Source: Pempheris klunzingeri (lineage: Eukaryota; Chordata; Actinopteri; Acropomatiformes; Pempheridae). Taken from it: 64,000 nucleotides of DNA. Location: contig NC_092031.1 of NCBI RefSeq assembly GCF_042242105.1, positions 21,094,662-21,158,661 on the forward strand, written 5' to 3'. The translations under genes were made by a program, and so were the position numbers. The notes under the pieces are model-generated. The model was not told where the DNA came from. It made no database searches and saw only the letters and a program-made list of their open reading frames with translations. Positions 59,101-64,000 of this stretch are shown in pieces; position 1 is the first letter of the stretch, and each line of letters opens with the position of its first letter.

Positions 59101-61138
59101 GCTTCCTCGTCCGCCCTCTCGCTCTTCTTTGGCGTTTAGGAAGTTAGTAAGTTTAAGTACGCAGGCACAAGGTTACTTTCTCCGCCAGCCCGTCCGCTCT
59201 GACTGAGTCAAACTGTTCACAAACCCACAGGCTCGCGGGCAGCCGCGCCAAGCTAGGCAGCATAGCAAGATTCGGTTTCCGTTCAGGTTTTTCAAAATAA
59301 ATGATTAATTGATGCAGTTTATTGTCGGCTGGGTAAAACAAGACGGCTCGAGAAGACATTGGTGTAACAGTAAGCACGGTCAACAAATAAAAAAATGTAA
59401 TTACTTTTCGTAATATTGTAATTTATTCAAATATGTGGTACTGACCCACAATGCACGTGTTTTGTCTCCGTTAAGATAAGATAAGATGGACTTTACACGT
59501 TACAGCAGCAACAAAGGCAGGGGCAAGATAAGCAATAATAGAAAAAATAAGCAATAGTGGAAAAATTAATTACAATATTACAAAAATATAATTGCATTGC
59601 AAAAGCAGTAACTATAATTTGTTATGGTTCAGGTACTTTCCCCTCTTTTATAGGCCTATTGCAGCCTTTTAGGCCCATGTGAAACTGATAACATTTGGCA
59701 GCAAGTATCTACTAAACTTAAATATCATTAAATAGGATTATTTTATTTTGAAAATAACACACTTCTGGTATTGCTCAGGCTTCCTCTCGCAGCTTGACGC
59801 AGCTCAGTCACTGATTGTTTGTGTTTTTCAATGACTTCTGTTCGTTGCAGGTTGGCGCCCTCTACCGGCCACAGTGACGCAGTGCTGATGTCAGAACGAT
59901 GCTCACTTCTCTGCGATGTCCTTAAGAAATGAATGAGTGACATTTTTACTGCACACATGAGATGTAACGTAACTATATTGACGCATAAGTTGGTGTCACT
60001 TCTACTACGACCAATTCATTATTGCCACACCGCCACTATTAATGTTATATGTTACATACTCTTGTCATAATCAGCCGTCCATTAGTGATCATTTTGTAAA
60101 GCACATGAGAGAAATGATAAAGGAGCCCACACTGTATATAGATAGCTACATTGTTCATTGTTCATCGAATGTGGCCTTTAGAAATTTGGTTGGAAAAGAT
60201 ACCAATGAAGCTTGCATGACATGCATTTGTTCTTAACTTTAACCACAATCTTCCCCCAACCTTAACTTTTCTGTAATGAACTTGGATGGAATTTAAATGA
60301 TATTTGTTCACTTCCACTCAGACCCTGCTAGATCATCTATTGTACTTACCACTTGCCAATTTTGGACTTTTACCTGCTTGAACTGAGGCCCAGACTTCCG
60401 AATGCTGAATGTCAGATGGACACAAAGAGCATGTATTAAGTAGAAGCAGATCCGATTTTATTTCCTGTACTATAAAATAAGTCTTATTGCAGTGGCTAAC
60501 AATAGTAAGAGTCATGTGTACATATTTATAATTCAATATGTAGTTATTTATATACAAGTTTCCTAATTTTTTGTTTTACAAATTCCATTGATAATGTTCC
60601 AGCCAAGTGCTCTGGTCTACCACTGGTCCACAGCACCTTCACCCGAACAGGTCACACGGTCGTGACCACAAAACAAATGAAATGCAAACTGTGTGGACTG
60701 TGCAGAAGACAGCACAGTAAACCAGCCACAGACTGAGCATGTTCACCATTCTTACTTGTGTGCAGCCAGCAGCCAGCTGCTCATCCTCACTCCTCCTCAG
60801 AAAGGGTGGTGTGATCCTCACAAACGCCTCCCCACTGCCCCTCGTCTGTTCACTTCTCTCTGCCTCTGAAACGTCTTCAACTCATTCTTCACAAACATGA
60901 CTATATGCTCTCTTCAAGCAGCTGGAACAGAATATTACATAGATTTCACATTCAGCATCAGATTCATCTGTCATAGATGGAAAAAAAAAACCCCACAGAT
61001 CCTGGATCAGAAGTGTAGCACTGACATTTGTGACTAACATTAGTTTGGAAGTTGTAAAAAAAACAACAAAACAAAGGTGCACACCTTGAATATGGTGTTC
61101 AGCTCTGTTTGATGCTGCTGGACAGAGTGACCACGAGG

Positions 61139-61172
<34 letters not shown>
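61139..61172. repeat. (AC)n microsatellite
   Basis: About 17 AC units. Confidence 0.95.
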
Positions 61173-61176
<4 letters not shown>

Positions 61177-61308
61177 GCCCTGGTTACATGATGATGAAAA
61201 AGGGGGGCTGGCTCAGTGCATCAGTGGTGTTTGACTTCTAGGCTCTGACCTTTTCATTCCTCTAAGGGGACACCAAGCTCAGCACAGCAGAGCGTGCAGT
61301 CTAAACAA

Positions 61309-61325
61309 GGGGGGGGGGGGGGGGG
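61309..61325. repeat. Homopolymer (G)17
   Basis: A run of 17 G. Its length may be affected by assembly or sequencing error. Confidence 0.9.
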
Positions 61326-62599
61326 CAGCAGATGCCTGGAGTTGAGTGCTGGATGGAGATGGGAATTATGAAATGCTGTATGAGCTGCAGCAGTGACAAC
61401 ACTGTGACGTGACACACTTTGTTAGCGCCATTTTGCTTAAATGGAGTCATTACTGTTTGACTGGTTGTACGTCTGGCGGAGTTTAGTTCCTTAGGTATTT
61501 GATGAACCTGTGTAGCCAAGGGTTTTTGTGTGCACATACACTTCAGCAAGTTATAAAATAAAGACACTTTCCCAGCAAAGCCACACAGCGGAGCATCTCA
61601 CACACTACTTCCTGTCTCCTTCAAGATAGAAGTCTATTCAAGTCACAGGACTTTTCCTGAAGCCAAGCCTTAGTGGACTTTTAGCTTTTAGCTTCGCTTG
61701 GGCAATGAACAAACAAATAGTACGTTTAGTTTTCAGTTTTCAGCTTCACTAAACCGAATAAAAGACATGCTCATACTTTCATTTACTTTCATACTTGTTT
61801 CTTTAGAATATTGTGTCTCTTTGAATGCAGAGATCTTCAAATTAAAAGTCTAAACCACAAAAATGACAAGGCAGGATTAACTTGTCAGTTCCAGTGTTAT
61901 TGTTCACCATCCTAGCTTCATCCCTCAGCACCACTGTGCATCGTTCTGTGATGTCTCAATAAGCACAGTGCACACAACAGACTATGGAGGCATCATTTAA
62001 TGCCCATGGATCTGTGATGAACCAGTACAGGACTACAGTCCTGCCCCATATTCCCCATGTCTTAAATCATTTTCAACAGTGTGTCATTAGTTTGTGTTGG
62101 TTTCATTAAACACAACATTATTTTATGACTCTGCACCATGTGAGCACTGAGATAAAAAAGACTAGTTTTTGACACAGTGATACTCTATCAGACGGAGCAG
62201 CATGATTATACAGAATGAATGTTGTATTTTGGTGAAGCACAGCTGCCCAGACTTCATACAGAGAACTACTGTGTCAACAGAACAGGATATCAGAGTCAAA
62301 AAGGCAGCTTATTGACCACAGAGAAGCCCCAGATGAGGCTTTCATCACTTCTACAACCCTGCTCACCACCCTTAATACACATGTAGTCTGGACTGGGTCG
62401 ACAACACTTGATTACCAGGAGGGTGTAATGTGAGCCACACACTAAATACACATGCACATCGTACATCCTTACCGTCCAAGTCCAGTTCCCTTCCTCACAG
62501 GAACTCTCATTCCCAGGTTGTCAAATGCTGATAGTTTGTCATGCCCCTTTAGCGTCTGCTAGCAAAGCACTAGGCCCTCTTTAGCGTCTGTATAGACCG

Positions 62600-63240
62600 T
62601 CAGAAGGACATTTTCTCAGAGGATTTCCTGATACTCGATCATCTTGCCCTCCAAACGCTGCTGGTTTCCGTGCCAGAAAAAACAAAGCAGCCCCAGAGCA
62701 TCACAGGCAGGGTGTTCTTTTCATCGTCTGCCTCATTCTTTCTCCTCCACACATAAAATTGATCAATAGACCTGAAAAATTCAAGTTTTGTTTCATCACT
62801 CCACAGAACAGAACCCCCCCACCCCCCAAAAAAACGTATATAGTTTCCAGCTTATTGGAGCTGACTTGTACTTTTGGGTCAGTAGTCCTTCAGTGTTTAG
62901 TCTGCTCCTTACTGTAGAAAGTGAAACCTCAGTGTCTGCTGCCACCAAGTCTTGCTGCAGGTCTTCTGCAGTCACTCAAAGGTTTTTGGCCTCCTGCCTC
63001 CTCAGAAATCTGGTGGTAGTCATTGATAGCTTCCTCTTTCTGTCACGTCCAGGTAGTGCAGCCAGAGTTCCTTTAGCTTTTAACCTGTGAACTATGCTTC
63101 CAACAGATCCCTGAGGAACATTCAGTGCCTTTGGTGTCTTTTTCTATCCTTTTACTTGTGCAAAGCAATTATCTCCTCTCTTAACTCTTTGGACAGTTCT
63201 CTTGACTTCCCCGTATTTCTATGGATTTCTATATTTCTCA
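62600..63240 (-). mobile_element. Decayed Tc1-like transposase relic
   Basis: Blocks such as 'tttgtttcatcactccacag', 'cttcagtgtttagtctgctc', 'gccaccaagtcttgctgcag' and 'ttggacagttctcttgactt' match, on the minus strand, the coding region of another Tc1-like family abundant in fish. Reading frames are broken. The termini were not located with confidence. Confidence 0.75.
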
Positions 63241-64000
63241 CAGGACACAAGATGAATTCCCCGGTCTGGTTTATTATTGATCACAAACACATTACCTTAC
63301 ATATCACCACTGACCAACATCAGCTGCAGACTTTTGACAACAGAATGCAAATACAAATGAACTGAAACCCTCTCATGTTAACACACGGGTGTATTTTCTC
63401 AAGCGATTGTAAAAAAAAAAATAATGCCAATTAAATACAACATCATTAACTTAGATCAGATCAGGTCAGACTAACCAGACTGTTATCATGGATCCAAATT
63501 GCACACTTTGAAGCTTCACCTCATTCAACCCTTTAATGGGTGTGGTGACCTCATGGGACCTTTTGTTGGAAATACTGTGATTTACAAATGAAAGCTAAAA
63601 ATGAGAAAGTGGTGTACATTTTTCAGAAACAAAAGAACCGAGAAGCTTGTGTCACTCTTTCACGAGTGACATTATTCCCCACATTTCTGTGATTTCACAA
63701 ATTCTAGATATTTGAGACTAAATGCATTGGTTCAGTTCTGTTTTACAACAACGATTCACACAGAATTAGCACAGGGAAGTTATACATCACAGCAAAGAGG
63801 ACACCATGTCACCATCTAATGACGGACAGCTCTGTTTTCTACTAAATATAACACTGCTTCATGGTGAGGGAGGAATAAATCGGCACATCCATTTGATTCA
63901 TACATTGATTCTATGAATTGAAACAAAAACTGCGGCTTGTGGGTGTACTGTTCAAACACTGGGATGAATCACACTGCGTTGTAGTCATACAATAAATACA
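63241..64000. other. AT-rich sequence without recognised features
   Basis: No ORF with recognisable similarity, no RNA gene and no clear transposon end is seen. Confidence 0.4.

Larger units (their letters stand above)
59101..62560. other. Region without a recognised gene
   Basis: Short open segments only. A LINE-tail-like GATAAGATAAGATGGACTTT block is at about 59472-59495. An (AC)n microsatellite is at 61139-61172 and a 17-base G run at 61309-61325. I see no protein or RNA gene I can support. Confidence 0.5.

Overview
The window is vertebrate nuclear DNA, almost certainly from a ray-finned (teleost, probably percomorph) fish. It holds split genes with GT-AG introns, long CA/TG microsatellites and several Tc1/mariner families, DIRS-like and LINE fragments of kinds familiar from fish. 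The coding exons assemble into vertebrate proteins in an order resembling human 17q25.3 (LRRC45, RAC3, DCXR, RFNG). There is nothing prokaryotic: no operons, CRISPR arrays or phage. All gene models below were built by hand, joining exons by reading frame, splice consensus and remembered family similarity; no search was run.

Layout. (1) 1255-4454, minus strand: the first five coding exons of a TruB-type tRNA pseudouridine synthase (trub1-like); its 3' exons lie beyond position 1. (2) About 4455-5010: a short head-to-head promoter region shared by trub1 (minus) and lrrc45 (plus). (3) 7106-21940, plus: lrrc45 in 17 coding exons (674 aa), a centrosome-linker protein, with introns full of transposon debris and a foldback element in the 5' intron. 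(4) 25869-32224, plus: rac3 in 6 exons (192 aa), a Rho-family GTPase. (5) 35182-42583, minus: dcxr in 8 exons (244 aa), dicarbonyl/L-xylulose reductase, convergent with rac3. (6) 48535-56914, minus: rfng in 8 coding exons (403 aa), the Notch-modifying Golgi glycosyltransferase radical fringe, with a probable non-coding first exon near 58.9 kb. (7) 59.2-64 kb: no gene recognised; repeats and one Tc1-like relic.

The genes do not form a pathway; they share a conserved neighbourhood. Four complete genes have intact frames, correct family length and key catalytic or binding residues, so they are probably functional. Trub1 next to lrrc45 differs from the human arrangement as I know it.

I did not find a new multi-gene system. 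The most interesting unexplained structure is the repeated placement of long CA/TG microsatellites within about 30 nt of splice sites in rac3, dcxr and rfng (five introns). Next come an inverted repeat carrying two CACGTG boxes in the dcxr promoter, and upstream ORFs abutting the rfng and lrrc45 start codons.
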